Assembly (NCBI GenBank): GCA_029265715.1
Contig: JAJUGZ010000030.1
Coordinates: forward strand, 1 to 42,180
Length of the DNA: 42,180 bases
Source of the DNA: Bacteroidota bacterium
GTDB taxonomy: Bacteria; Bacteroidota; Bacteroidia; Bacteroidales; Prolixibacteraceae
Reading direction: 5' to 3'
Shown: in pieces, positions 18,099 through 27,574 of the stretch
How the letters are laid out: every line of letters begins with the position of its first letter
Numbering within the stretch: position 1 is the stretch's first letter
Position numbers and translations under genes: made by a program
Notes under the pieces: model-generated
Seen by the model: only the letters and a program-made list of their open reading frames with translations
Database searches by the model: none
What the model was told of the DNA's origin: nothing

Positions 18099-19087
18099 TT
18101 AGATGGCCATTGATTGATACACAAGAACTGTTGCAATTTGGAGAAACCGGTTCTTTCAGAGAAAAAGTAAAAGCCTTGTTAAATCAGCAGAGGCAAACAT
18201 GGCCGTTACTCCGAAAAAATCTGGAAGCACTGTCGAAAATCGAGGAGAAAGATTTCCGGATTGGCAATGTATCCATTCGGGTCCAACACAATCCGGAGCG
18301 GATCCGCTCAACCGCGGCCAAAACCGACGGACGGTCGATCGAAGCACGACCTTGCTTTTTATGCCCGCAAAACCTGATGGAGCACCAGAAAGGCATCCTC
18401 TTTCATGATCGTTACCTCGTCCTGGCCAATCCTTTCCCCATTTTTCCGGAGCACCTGACAATTCCACAACTGAGCCATCAGCCACAACAGATTAACGGAC
18501 ATTTTCAGGATATGCTCCGGTTAAGCCGGGAACTTACTGGTTTTACTGTTTTTTACAATGGCCCCCAATGCGGCGCTTCGGCACCAGACCATTTTCACTT
18601 TCAGGCCGGAACAGCCAGACAAATGCCCGTGGAAAACGAGTATGCCCAACTTCCATCGCAAATAAGATCTCTGCTGATTTCAACTTCTGAAATTCAAATA
18701 AATGCTGTCGATGATGGGTTGCGGCGATATTGGTCACTCGAATCCGGAAACATCGAAAAACTGGAGTTCTATTTCGAACAGATATACCGGCTTTTAGAGG
18801 CACGCGAACAGACTGAAGCTGAACCCATGCTCAACATCCTGACTACTTTCGATAAGAAGTGGAACGTGTTTATATTTCCCCGTGACCGACAGCGCCCCGA
18901 TTGCTTTTTCAGCCAGGGCGACGATCAGATACTGATGAGCCCCGCCTCGGTTGAAATGGGCGGCATTGCTATTTTGCCCCGTCCCGAAGACTTTGAAAAA
19001 ATCGACACCAAACAGTTACAGGAAATCTATCAGCAGGTAACCATGGAGCAATCCGATTTCAGGCGCATCTCACAATCAATTTTATAG
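18095..19087 (+). CDS. DUF4922 protein, HIT/GalT-like nucleotidyltransferase fold (inferred)
   Basis: 330-residue cytosolic protein that I assign to DUF4922. [14 protein letters not shown] at residues 159-172 gives a His-x-His-x-Gln triad (His166, His168, Gln170) like that of HIT-superfamily nucleotidyl transferases such as GalT and GDP-hexose phosphorylases. [10 protein letters not shown] (Cys87 and Cys90) resembles the zinc-ligand region of that group, and [13 protein letters not shown] (112-124) matches the conserved strand before the active site. I infer formation or phosphorolysis of a nucleotide sugar; the reaction has not been shown to my knowledge. It overlaps the glycosyltransferase gene by 4 bases, so it might supply or recycle that enzyme's donor. 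Confidence 0.8.
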   Translation: MIRWPLIDTQELLQFGETGSFREKVKALLNQQRQTWPLLRKNLEALSKIEEKDFRIGNVSIRVQHNPERIRSTAAKTDGRSIEARPCFLCPQNLMEHQKGILFHDRYLVLANPFPIFPEHLTIPQLSHQPQQINGHFQDMLRLSRELTGFTVFYNGPQCGASAPDHFHFQAGTARQMPVENEYAQLPSQIRSLLISTSEIQINAVDDGLRRYWSLESGNIEKLEFYFEQIYRLLEAREQTEAEPMLNILTTFDKKWNVFIFPRDRQRPDCFFSQGDDQILMSPASVEMGGIAILPRPEDFEKIDTKQLQEIYQQVTMEQSDFRRISQSIL

Positions 19088-19175
19088 TTATTCGGAACAG
19101 GCTCCTGTTTTTACAGGATATCCGGATAAATTAACAGTGTAATCACTACTTTTAGCCCTCAAAACAAACAGGCAT

Positions 19176-19333
19176 GAAATAGCCATAAAAGCTATAGTTC
19201 ATGCCAACCGAAAATGTATAAATGGCTATTCGCTTCGCGGATTTCACTGCGTGGATCTTTGCTGCGCTCCAATTCGCAAGCTCAATTCCATCCCGGTGCG
19301 AATTTTATGTTACGAAAATTGTACGAACCAACA
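19176..19333 (+). repeat. Dispersed intergenic repeat, copy 1
   Basis: Matches 42008-42180 in the same orientation. A 62-base block (19206-19267 against 42038-42099) and a 26-base block (19308-19333 against 42155-42180) are identical. Between them copy 2 carries 15 extra bases. The left part is bounded by inverted arms AATAGCCAT (19178-19186) and ATGGCTATT (19222-19230). It ends 16 bases before the peptidase start codon, so it probably forms that gene's leader. Confidence 0.88.
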
Positions 19334-19349
19334 TTGAAAATTTATACGG

Positions 19350-20639
19350 ATGAAGAATTTTACACTTTTTTTGGCCCTGGCGCTACTTATGGAGATAAGC
19401 AGCTGCACGAAAATTTACAAATCGCCGGAAGAACTATTTCAGGATAACCCAGACATCCAGGTTGATACAATGATTGTAAAAGCCGACAGCATGTACCGGA
19501 AAGGATATTTGCTCCGCATCAAACAACAGGTCGACCATTACAATCCGAAAAAAGGCTATTTTATGCAACGGGTATGGCTTTCAGACCTTTCGCCTGACGC
19601 CCCGATGGTGATGGTTACTGAAGGATATTCGGCTGACAGGAATTATACAACTGAAATCGCAAAATATTTAAAGGCCAATCAGGCCATTGTCGAACACCGC
19701 TATTTTGGAGAATCAGTCCCAGACTCAATGAACTGGAGCAAGCTGACCGTACTTCAGGCTGCCCTCGACCACCATCACATTATTGAGCTCCTCAAAAAAT
19801 ATTACAAGGGCAGATGGCTGACCACCGGGATCAGTAAAGGCGGACAAACCACGATTTTTCATCGGGCACTCTTCCCGGACGATGTCGATGTAAGCGTGCC
19901 CTATGTTGCACCATTTAATATGGACAAAGAAGACCCGCGCCTACTCACGTTTTTTGAAAAAGCAGGAACTCCTGAATCGCGACAAAAAATGCAGGCGTTC
20001 CAACGCGAACTGTTACGAAGAAAGCCGGAAATGCTGGCGATCTTAGACACAATGGTACAACACAAAAACTGGGAGTTCTCGATGGGAAAAGAAAAAGCCT
20101 TCGAGCTCACCGTGCTTGAATATCCGTTCAGCGCCTGGCAATGGGGCTACCAGGATGCAGCAATCCCGGATACGACTGCCACCACCACTGACCTGTTCAA
20201 TGCACTTTACCCGGCCAGCGACTTTTACTATTTTACCGATAAAGGGCGCGCCGCATTTGTCCCGTTTTTCTATCAGGCTTATGCCGAACTGGGATACTAC
20301 TCTTACTACACCAAACCATTTCGCGGGCTGCTGCAAACATTCAGCGGCGATACCGTAAGCAACAGCTTCCTTTCGCCGGTTGAAAACCCGAAATTCGACA
20401 AACAGACCGCAATTAACCTGTTGGAACGCTTGCACAAATACGATCCAAAAATGATTTTACTGGTAGGAGAAAACGACCCGTGGGCTGCCACATCACTCGA
20501 TCCGACAGGATTTAAAAACCTGATGAAAATTGTCAATCCGGGTGGCAGCCACAAAACCCGTATCGAAAACTTGCCGGAAGATATGCGTACCCAGGTCCTG
20601 GATTCGCTCAAAACATGGATGAACGTGAAAAAACAATAA
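19350..20639 (+). CDS. Secreted S37/PS-10-like serine peptidase lipoprotein
   Basis: Predicted alpha/beta-hydrolase peptidase resembling the S37 (PS-10, prolyl tripeptidyl aminopeptidase-like) and S28 groups. MKNFTLFLALALLMEISSC is a lipoprotein signal with Cys19. The domain begins RIKQQVDHYNPKKGYFMQRV, with AIVEHRYFGES at 112-122 and the nucleophile elbow GISKGG at 160-165 (Ser162). A later MILLVGENDPWAAT probably carries the catalytic Asp, and the conserved SHKTR near the C-terminus the His. The length, 429 residues, is normal. It would trim peptides on the cell surface or in the periplasm. It stands alone downstream of the dispersed repeat. Confidence 0.85.
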   Translation: MKNFTLFLALALLMEISSCTKIYKSPEELFQDNPDIQVDTMIVKADSMYRKGYLLRIKQQVDHYNPKKGYFMQRVWLSDLSPDAPMVMVTEGYSADRNYTTEIAKYLKANQAIVEHRYFGESVPDSMNWSKLTVLQAALDHHHIIELLKKYYKGRWLTTGISKGGQTTIFHRALFPDDVDVSVPYVAPFNMDKEDPRLLTFFEKAGTPESRQKMQAFQRELLRRKPEMLAILDTMVQHKNWEFSMGKEKAFELTVLEYPFSAWQWGYQDAAIPDTTATTTDLFNALYPASDFYYFTDKGRAAFVPFFYQAYAELGYYSYYTKPFRGLLQTFSGDTVSNSFLSPVENPKFDKQTAINLLERLHKYDPKMILLVGENDPWAATSLDPTGFKNLMKIVNPGGSHKTRIENLPEDMRTQVLDSLKTWMNVKKQ

Positions 20640-20815
20640 GTCGTGAGTAACGCGTAGTGAGACAAAAGCCACCAGCAGTAAGCCATTCAAAAACAGGGTA
20701 CAAAGGCTTTCCCCGCGACTCGACGATCACATTGAATAACAAATGATTACCAATGGCTTTCAGCACAAGTATTTAAAAACTTGGATGAGACTGCGACTGA
20801 AAACTGTTCCAAAAA

Positions 20816-20850
20816 TATTTAGGGCTTGACTTCAGGTCAAGCCCTAAATA
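20816..20850 (-). terminator. Terminator of mtgA
   Basis: A perfect 15-base stem (TATTTAGGGCTTGAC / GTCAAGCCCTAAATA) with a five-base loop. On the minus strand it starts 9 bases after the mtgA stop and leads into ATTTTT. Confidence 0.85.
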
Positions 20851-20859
20851 CGTTAAGAG

Positions 20860-21558
20860 CTATTTAAACCTCAGAGTTCCCCATTGCCCCATTTGCCCGA
20901 CGATCCAACTGATCCGGCTTTGAACATACGGTCCGGGAGGATTAGCGCTATATTTCCGGGGATTAGGAAGTACCGCCGCAATGGCTGCCGCCTGCGTTCT
21001 CGACAAATTCTTGGCGCTTGTATGAAAATAATGCCGGGCAGCAGCTTCAGCGCCATAAATACCATCCCCCATCTCGATGCTGTTCAGATAGACTTCCATG
21101 ATTCGTTTTTTGCCCCAGCCCAGTTCGATCAGCACGGTAAAATAAACCTCGAACCCTTTTCGTATCCAACTTCGGCCCGGCCAGAGAAACACATTTTTGG
21201 CCGTTTGCTGTGATATGGTACTGGCTCCCCGCAAACGGCGGGTCCCTTTTTTGGCTTCATCTACTGATTGCTGGATGGCTTTGAGATCGAACCCGGAATG
21301 TTTCAGAAAATTTTGGTCTTCGCTGCAAACCACGGCCAATGGCAAATCGGTCGAAATCTGGCCAAGCGGAACCCAGTCGTGCTTCAGTTTCAGTTCTTCT
21401 CCGGAAAACACCTGCTCGCCACAACGGAGCAACATCAGCGGTGTAACCGGCACCGGCACAAACCGAAAAACCAATACCGACACAACCGACAACCCGAAGA
21501 ACCAGAGAAGCGTCTTCCATAGAATCCGAAAAATCGTTCTGCCCAACGAAAATACCAT
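20860..21558 (-). CDS. mtgA: Monofunctional peptidoglycan glycosyltransferase
   Basis: Inner-membrane GT51 enzyme that polymerises lipid II into glycan strands. From the ATG at 21558 it is 232 residues, with one membrane segment near residues 10-31. The GT51 motifs are in order: VCSEDQNFLKHSGFD with the catalytic Glu80, RGASTISQQTAKN at 110-122, KKRIMEVYLNSIEMG at 150-164 and GAEAAARHYF. There is no transpeptidase domain, so this is the monofunctional type. The longer frame from 21591 adds 11 polar residues and is less likely. It lies downstream of alaS but is separated by a strong terminator, which argues for its own promoter. Confidence 0.93.
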   Translation of the reverse strand: MVFSLGRTIFRILWKTLLWFFGLSVVSVLVFRFVPVPVTPLMLLRCGEQVFSGEELKLKHDWVPLGQISTDLPLAVVCSEDQNFLKHSGFDLKAIQQSVDEAKKGTRRLRGASTISQQTAKNVFLWPGRSWIRKGFEVYFTVLIELGWGKKRIMEVYLNSIEMGDGIYGAEAAARHYFHTSAKNLSRTQAAAIAAVLPNPRKYSANPPGPYVQSRISWIVGQMGQWGTLRFK

Positions 21559-21602
21559 ACTTTCAGGATAATAGTTTGAACAAAGGTACAAAAAGGCATA
21601 AA

Positions 21603-21637
21603 AAAACCTGTCAGGGATTTGAGGTCCCTGACAGGTT
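21603..21637 (-). terminator. Terminator of alaS
   Basis: A perfect 14-base stem (AAACCTGTCAGGGA / TCCCTGACAGGTTT) with a seven-base loop. On the minus strand it lies 20 bases past the alaS stop and runs into TTTTTTTA, a textbook intrinsic terminator. Confidence 0.9.
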
Positions 21638-21657
21638 TGGCTCTCCCTCGAAAGGGT

Positions 21658-24279
21658 TTATTTTACAAACGATTTTGCTTTATCAACGGCAGCAGCCAGT
21701 TTCGAAAGATCTTTCCCTCCGGCAGTTGCATAAAACGCCTGACCACCGCCACCGCCCTGCATTTCTTTGGCCGCTTCGCGGACAATCTGTCCGGCATTTA
21801 AGCCTTTTGCCGAAACCAGTTCTTCGGCAATCATCACCGTTAAACTGGGTTTTCCGGAAATGGCAGTGCCCAAAACCAGATACAGGTTTTCTACTTCGCC
21901 TTTCAGCTGGTAAGCCAGGTCCTTTACCGCCTGGGCCGAATCCAGGTTTATAACTTCAGCAATCACGCTGACGCCATCAATCGGCTGAATTTTTTGTTTC
22001 AGTACTTCTTTGATCCCGGCAGCTTCTTTTCGCTCGTACTCGGCAATTTGTTTTTGCATGGCGGCATTGTGCGCCAACAAATCTTCAATAGATTTTTTCA
22101 GATTCTGGGAATTCAAAATGCTGCGGATTTCAGCCAGTTCTTCCAGTTTTTCTTTGATATATTCATCGGCCTTTTCGCCGGTAATCGCCTCAATACGACG
22201 AACGCCCGCAGAAATAGCACTCTCAGAGGTAATGATAAACGAACCAATCTGCCCGGTTGCCGGAACGTGGGTCCCACCACAAAATTCGACCGAGTCGCCA
22301 AACTTGATAACCCGGACACGGTCGCCATATTTTTCGCCAAACAAAGCAATGGCCCCCATCTGCTGGGCTTCGGCAAACGGCACGTCACGTTTTTCTTCTT
22401 TCACCAGATTTTCGCGGATCAGTTCATTCACGCGGGCCTGAATTTTCTCCAGTTCTTCTTTGGTCACTTTTTGGAAATGAGAAAAGTCGAACCGCAAATA
22501 ATCGGCATTCACCAACGAGCCTTTCTGTTCAACATGGGTTCCCAGCACCTCGCGCAAGGCATGATCGAGCAGGTGGGTTGCCGAGTGGTTGTTCATCGTC
22601 AGTTTCCGTTTGGTTACGTCAACTTTGGCGCGGAACGTTGCCGTCGGATCGATCGGAAGTTTTTCTACAATATGGACCGTCAGGTTATTTTCCTTCTGTG
22701 TGTCAGTTATCAAAACCCACTGTCCGTTGGCCTCTATCGTTCCGGTATCGCCTACCTGACCTCCGGATTCGCCGTAAAACGGGGTGCGGTCGAATACCAA
22801 CTGGTACATCTCTTTCTTCTTCTGAACCACTTTCCGGTATCGCGAAATCTGCACATCGGCTTCCAACTGATCGTAACCGACAAATTCGACTTGTTCTATT
22901 TTCTTCAATTCCACCCAGTCGTCAGTTTCCTGGGCAGCCGCGTTGCGCGAACGATTTTTTTGGTTTTCCATCTCACGGTCGAACCCAGCCTGATCAAGCG
23001 TCAGCCCTTTTTCGCGAAGCATCAGGCTTGTCAGGTCAAGTGGAAATCCGTAAGTATCATAAAGCGTAAAAGCAGTTTCACCTTTGATCTCCGTTTCCCC
23101 GGCTTTTTGTGCTTTGGCAACCACTTCATCGAGCAAGCGGATACCGGTTTCCAGCGTCCGGAGGAATGATTCTTCTTCTTCCTTGATTACCTTTTCAATC
23201 AGGACCTGTTGGGCTACCAGTTCGGGGAATGCATCCCCCATGTTGTTTTTCAGGACTTCGACCAATTTATATATGAACGGTTCGCGAAATCCGAGGAATG
23301 TATAGCCATAACGAACAGCACGGCGCAAAATCCGACGGATCACATATCCGGCTTTGTTGTTCGATGGCAACTGACCATCGGCAATCGAGAATGAAATGGC
23401 GCGCAGGTGGTCGGCAATAACACGCATGGCAATGTCGGATTTCTTATCCGCCCCATATTGAATGCCGCTCAGTTCGGATATTTTAGCGATGGTTGTCTGA
23501 AATACATCGGTGTCGTAGTTCGATTTTTTCCCCTGAAGGACCATGCAAAGACGTTCGAAGCCCATGCCGGTATCGACGTGTTTATCCGGAAGTTCTTCCA
23601 GTTTGCCGTCGGCTTTCCGGTTAAACTGGATAAACACTAAATTCCAGATTTCGATAACCAGCGGGTTGTCTTTATTAACCAGCTCCCGTCCGGGCACCTT
23701 CGCGCGTTCGTCGTCGTCACGTAAATCAACGTGAATTTCGGAGCACGGGCCACACGGACCAGTGTCGCCCATTTCCCAAAAGTTATCTTTTTTGCTGCCG
23801 TTCAAAATACGTTCGGCCGGCAAATGTTTATTCCAGTATGAAAAAGCCTCGTCGTCACGCTCAAGCTTGTCGTCGGCGCTACCTTCGAAAACAGTGGCAT
23901 ACATCCGGTCGGCCGGAATGCCCATCCGATCGTGCAAAAACTCCCAGGCCCAGTCGATGGCTTCTTTTTTAAAGTAATTCCCGAACGACCAGTTTCCCAA
24001 CATTTCGAACATGGTATGGTGATACGTATCGTGCCCTACCTCTTCCAGGTCGTTGTGCTTTCCGGATACCCTCAAACATTTTTGGGTATCGGCCACACGA
24101 ACCGCCTGCGCAGGTTGATTGCCCAGAAAAATATCTTTGAACTGGTTCATCCCCGCGTTGGTAAACATCAGGGTTGGGTCGTTTTTAACGACCATGGGTG
24201 CCGAGCTAACTATCTGATGCTCTTTGGCTGCAAAAAAATCGAGAAACGCTTTCCTGATCTCTTTCGAATTCATCACCAT
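21658..24279 (-). CDS. alaS: Alanyl-tRNA synthetase
   Basis: Class II synthetase that charges tRNA-Ala and edits mischarged products. The 873-residue protein is full length. The catalytic core opens with [20 protein letters not shown] and [31 protein letters not shown] and [14 protein letters not shown] follow. The editing domain carries the zinc-type site HSATH and CGGTH. The C-Ala region ends with [14 protein letters not shown], typical of the family. The start may be the ATG at 24279 or the one two codons later at 24273. It diverges from the M23 peptidase gene across 180 bases. A TAACTTTG at 24403-24396 on this strand could be its -7 box. Confidence 0.97.
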   Translation of the reverse strand: MVMNSKEIRKAFLDFFAAKEHQIVSSAPMVVKNDPTLMFTNAGMNQFKDIFLGNQPAQAVRVADTQKCLRVSGKHNDLEEVGHDTYHHTMFEMLGNWSFGNYFKKEAIDWAWEFLHDRMGIPADRMYATVFEGSADDKLERDDEAFSYWNKHLPAERILNGSKKDNFWEMGDTGPCGPCSEIHVDLRDDDERAKVPGRELVNKDNPLVIEIWNLVFIQFNRKADGKLEELPDKHVDTGMGFERLCMVLQGKKSNYDTDVFQTTIAKISELSGIQYGADKKSDIAMRVIADHLRAISFSIADGQLPSNNKAGYVIRRILRRAVRYGYTFLGFREPFIYKLVEVLKNNMGDAFPELVAQQVLIEKVIKEEEESFLRTLETGIRLLDEVVAKAQKAGETEIKGETAFTLYDTYGFPLDLTSLMLREKGLTLDQAGFDREMENQKNRSRNAAAQETDDWVELKKIEQVEFVGYDQLEADVQISRYRKVVQKKKEMYQLVFDRTPFYGESGGQVGDTGTIEANGQWVLITDTQKENNLTVHIVEKLPIDPTATFRAKVDVTKRKLTMNNHSATHLLDHALREVLGTHVEQKGSLVNADYLRFDFSHFQKVTKEELEKIQARVNELIRENLVKEEKRDVPFAEAQQMGAIALFGEKYGDRVRVIKFGDSVEFCGGTHVPATGQIGSFIITSESAISAGVRRIEAITGEKADEYIKEKLEELAEIRSILNSQNLKKSIEDLLAHNAAMQKQIAEYERKEAAGIKEVLKQKIQPIDGVSVIAEVINLDSAQAVKDLAYQLKGEVENLYLVLGTAISGKPSLTVMIAEELVSAKGLNAGQIVREAAKEMQGGGGGQAFYATAGGKDLSKLAAAVDKAKSFVK

Positions 24280-24392
24280 CTGTATTGAATAACTTTAAAA
24301 TTTGTTAAAAACACCCTCCGGAAAAATCTCTGTCTGAATTTTTAAGGCTAAAGTGTTAGTTTTGTACCGCTTTTCAGGGCTTTTTTCAAACC

Positions 24393-24422
24393 TTGCAAAG
24401 TTAGATTAAATCCTTAAATTTG
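24393..24422 (+). promoter_or_regulatory. Bacteroidota-type promoter for the M23 peptidase gene
   Basis: TTG at 24393-24395, a 19-base spacer, and TAAATTTG at 24415-24422 match the primary-sigma consensus of this phylum in both boxes and spacing. The start codon is 37 bases further on. It overlaps a TAACTTTG on the other strand that faces alaS. Confidence 0.65.
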
Positions 24423-24459
24423 TTACCCCCCGAAAAATTTTAATCGGCAAATTAGTTCT

Positions 24460-25431
24460 ATGGCGAAAGTCAAGTATAAATTTAATCCACACACACTTAG
24501 TTACGACAAGGTTGTTGTAAACTTCAAAACCAGGCTAAAGCGTATCTTTGCCTTGTTTTCAACCAACCTGGTAGCAGCTGTTTTGATGGCTTTTGCCTTT
24601 CTGCATTTTTATGAATCGCCAAAGACCCGTAGTTTGAAGAAAGAAAACCAACGCCTTCAAACACAATACGAACTTCTGTATAAAGATCTGACCGCCATCG
24701 AAAAAGTACTCGACGATATCGAGCAACGCGACAACAACCTGTACCGCGTCATATTCGAAAGCGACCCAATCCCCCACTCTGTCCGGAAAGCCGGTTTTGG
24801 CGGGGCCAATAAATACTCGAAACTGGAGAGCTTCGACAATTCCGAATTGGTTATAAAAACCGCCGAGAAGGCTGATATTGTGGCTAAACAGGCATACATC
24901 CAGGCCAAGTCGTACGACGAAGTCTGGAAGATGGCCATGAACAAAGAGAAAATGATCCTGAGCATCCCGGCCATCATGCCTATTGCCAACAAAGATTTAA
25001 AGCATACGGCCTCCGGATGGGGCTTCCGCATCCACCCGATTTATAAAATTAAACAGTTTCACTACGGAATGGACTTTTCTGCTCCCGTCGGCACCAAAAT
25101 TTATGCAACCGGCGATGGGGTTGTCAAGGATATTGAAACATCAAAAATCGGTTTTGGGAAATGGGTTGTAATTGATCATGGGTACGGATACGAAACACTG
25201 TATGGCCACATGAGCCGGTTTAATGTACAAGTGGGCGAACGCGTAAAACGCGGCAGCGTGATTGGTTTTGTTGGAAACGAAGGAACTTCAACTGCGCCAC
25301 ACCTGCATTACGAAGTACACAAAAATGGCAAACCGGTAAACCCGCAATATTATTACTTCAAGGACTTGTCGCCGCAGGAATATGCCAAAATGGTTGACAT
25401 CTCGTCAAACATTGGACAAACCTTTGACTAA
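24460..25431 (+). CDS. Membrane-anchored M23 (LytM) peptidase
   Basis: Zinc endopeptidase or LytM-domain protein acting on peptidoglycan cross-bridges in the periplasm. Residues 1-29 are basic and cytosolic, about 30-50 form one membrane helix, and about 58-95 form a coiled coil (KKENQRLQTQYELLYKDL). The catalytic domain from about 185 has all zinc ligands: His201 and Asp205 in HYGMD, and His281 and His283 in HLHYE, with YGHM at 248-251. All key residues are present, so it may be active rather than an EnvC-like activator. It diverges from alaS, a neighbourhood I recall as common in this phylum. Confidence 0.93.
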   Translation: MAKVKYKFNPHTLSYDKVVVNFKTRLKRIFALFSTNLVAAVLMAFAFLHFYESPKTRSLKKENQRLQTQYELLYKDLTAIEKVLDDIEQRDNNLYRVIFESDPIPHSVRKAGFGGANKYSKLESFDNSELVIKTAEKADIVAKQAYIQAKSYDEVWKMAMNKEKMILSIPAIMPIANKDLKHTASGWGFRIHPIYKIKQFHYGMDFSAPVGTKIYATGDGVVKDIETSKIGFGKWVVIDHGYGYETLYGHMSRFNVQVGERVKRGSVIGFVGNEGTSTAPHLHYEVHKNGKPVNPQYYYFKDLSPQEYAKMVDISSNIGQTFD

Positions 25432-25649
25432 GAACAGCCTAAAGGAAACAAAAAGAGTTCAGATACAACGATAAAAGATAAAGGAACAGAACCGGATTTC
25501 TGGTCTTTCGGCTTACGACTCAAGCCTCACGACTATGATCAGCTTCGCCCCTCAATCCATCAGCCTCTAGGCCGCTTTTCAACTCTCTGGTATTTTTGTC
25601 TCAGAATACTGCTAAACGAAAAAGATCAGAAAAGTTGAAAACCGCCGCC

Positions 25650-26090
25650 TTACATCCATGCACGGCTCCAGGGGATAGCTGCCAAGATAACCAACACAGC
25701 CAGTGTGTAAAAAATGGCCGAACGTTTGAACCGTTTCAGGTCGCTGCCAGCTTTTTTTGATTTGGCCCGCCCCACGTGAACCAGTGCAACCGCAACGATC
25801 ATCAGCAGACTGTGCTCAACTGCATAAAAACGCAGATCGGCATTCTTCATGGCCAAACCAAAATCCTGAAACGCGATTTGGGTAACCGGACTGTAAACGA
25901 AATACAAAGCAAAGCCAATCAACAATTGCAGGTCCATTAACGAAGTCAGGATGATTCCCCTCAGGTTGTCGCCCTTGATCCAGTTTTTCCGGCCAAACCA
26001 TCCGGCATACGAACGATACAGCGTAACGACAAAAGCAATCAGGATAATAAGCCGGAGAAAATTGTGGGTATGTAATAATCCGGTGTACAT
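25650..26090 (-). CDS. Small four-helix membrane protein (cytochrome-b-like, unassigned)
   Basis: 146-residue integral membrane protein with four hydrophobic segments, near residues 10-28, 45-65, 90-110 and 124-142. MYTGLLHTHNFLRL at the N-terminus and EHSLLMIVAVALVHVGRAKSKK in the third segment contain well-placed histidines (His7, His9 and two more). Proteins of this pattern are conserved in Bacteroidota and often labelled cytochrome b-like, but I know of no proven function. No operon partner is adjacent: the next gene on this strand starts at 27574 and ends 59 bases upstream of it. Confidence 0.75.
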   Translation of the reverse strand: MYTGLLHTHNFLRLIILIAFVVTLYRSYAGWFGRKNWIKGDNLRGIILTSLMDLQLLIGFALYFVYSPVTQIAFQDFGLAMKNADLRFYAVEHSLLMIVAVALVHVGRAKSKKAGSDLKRFKRSAIFYTLAVLVILAAIPWSRAWM

Positions 26091-26149
26091 ATTTATTCGA
26101 TTTTAATTTACCAACTAAACAGATTCAGCCCGGATTGGTTTAACAAAAG

Positions 26150-27574
26150 TCAATTCCCCGGTTTTCGCCGGAAGAATACATACTCGCCGTTTTTTGCCAG
26201 AATTTCAACGGGCAGGTTTCCTGATAATTTTTCAAAATCAGTTGTTCTTGAAATAAAACAGGATGGTTCGGTTTGTAGTTTGTCCCGAAACGTTTGCAGA
26301 TCGGCAGTATTTTCAACGGGACAGTTGGCATAAAAATAGAGCGCCGGGAAATCCAGGTTAAAAGAGATCAGTTTTTTGCCCGTCGGCAGGTTTCTGGCAA
26401 ATTCGTCGCGGAAAGGTTTATACCCCTGAAATTTATCGGTGGTCAATACGCCGGAGATCAGGATATACAGAAACGACAAACCGAATACAATATGCCGGAA
26501 AACGACAAACCGATCAGGAATATCTTCGAGCATCAGGACACACAAGGTAGCAAGCGGAATGTACAGGTAATACACATACCAGGGCAGTTTGGTACCGACC
26601 AGCAGGCTGAAAAACAACAGGCCGCTCCAGATAAACACATTCAGAAAAAAGAGGCCAACCGACCGCTCGCGAAACCATTTCCATATCCCGTAGATCAGCG
26701 CAGGGATGATCAGGAATGCCCAGGTCGAAAAATAACGAAACGACAAGCGGTTGAGATAATAAAACGGGCCTCCGTTGTGACCTTCGAAAGCAGTTGTGAT
26801 GCGGGTGAATGTTTGCCTGCCCCAGAATTCATCAAGATAAACTGTTCCGTAGGTCTGGTATTCGAGATAAAACCACGGAAGGGAAGACACAAGAAATAAA
26901 AGAACGCCAATCAGGAACCAGAAAGAACAGACAGAGTTCCGGAATTTGTGAGAATAGACGGACAGTGAAATAAACAGGAGAACAGGGATCAGCGCAAACA
27001 CACCTTTGGTAAGCACACCCGCAGCCAACGAGATAAAAAAGACAAGCCACCACCTCGCGTTTTCCGGGATCCGGAACATCGCATAACAAGCCAGCAGAAT
27101 GAAGAAAGTAACCATTGATTCCATTCGCCCGTGTTGCGATATCTGGATGAACTGCGCATGGGCCAAAACCAGCAATGAACTGAAAAAAGCCACCCGTTCT
27201 GAAACGAGTTTTCGAACCAGCGCATAGCCAATCAGCAGGCACCCGATGGCAAACAGCGCAGAAATCAATCGTGCTGAAAATTCATTGACACCAAACAGGT
27301 TGAACGATCCGGCTGTCAGGACCATAAAGAGCGGAGGCTTGTTGAAGTACGGCGCATCGCCAAGCTGTAGTTTTATCATATCTCCTGTGCTCAGAATGTT
27401 GCGGGCTACCGAGGCATAAATCGATTCGTCCCAGTCGCGCATACCCGGAATTCCCAAGGTGGGGAACAAAGCCCAAGTTCCCAGAAGCCAAATTATGAAG
27501 ACTGAGAATGCTGGTTTTTGAATTATGGGTTCAAGTGTTAACAGGCTTCTTGCAGTCAGTTTATCGGGCCGCAT
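26150..27574 (-). CDS. GT39/ArnT-type polyprenol-phosphate sugar transferase
   Basis: 474-residue polytopic GT-C glycosyltransferase that takes a sugar from a lipid-phosphate carrier on the outer face of the inner membrane. The first periplasmic loop holds GMRDWDESIYASVARNIL with the catalytic acidic pair, and NKPPLFMVLT follows, both typical of PMT/ArnT proteins. About ten membrane segments follow, then a short C-terminal soluble tail. It begins 14 bases inside the end of the upstream SDR gene, suggesting translational coupling. The polyprenol-phosphate mannose synthase at 1030-1767 could supply its donor, although the two genes are far apart. Confidence 0.88.
   Translation of the reverse strand: MRPDKLTARSLLTLEPIIQKPAFSVFIIWLLGTWALFPTLGIPGMRDWDESIYASVARNILSTGDMIKLQLGDAPYFNKPPLFMVLTAGSFNLFGVNEFSARLISALFAIGCLLIGYALVRKLVSERVAFFSSLLVLAHAQFIQISQHGRMESMVTFFILLACYAMFRIPENARWWLVFFISLAAGVLTKGVFALIPVLLFISLSVYSHKFRNSVCSFWFLIGVLLFLVSSLPWFYLEYQTYGTVYLDEFWGRQTFTRITTAFEGHNGGPFYYLNRLSFRYFSTWAFLIIPALIYGIWKWFRERSVGLFFLNVFIWSGLLFFSLLVGTKLPWYVYYLYIPLATLCVLMLEDIPDRFVVFRHIVFGLSFLYILISGVLTTDKFQGYKPFRDEFARNLPTGKKLISFNLDFPALYFYANCPVENTADLQTFRDKLQTEPSCFISRTTDFEKLSGNLPVEILAKNGEYVFFRRKPGN

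Noticed and set aside
19214-19447. 77-codon frame beginning inside the dispersed repeat
   Set aside because: It consists of repeat sequence and then the out-of-frame start of the peptidase gene, with no family resemblance.
22578-23069. 163-codon frame opposite alaS
   Set aside because: It is another shadow of the alaS coding sequence with no start context or recognisable motif.
21994-23169. 391-codon frame opposite alaS
   Set aside because: It is antisense to a confident, full-length alanyl-tRNA synthetase; its Phe/Gln-rich sequence is what such a shadow frame gives.
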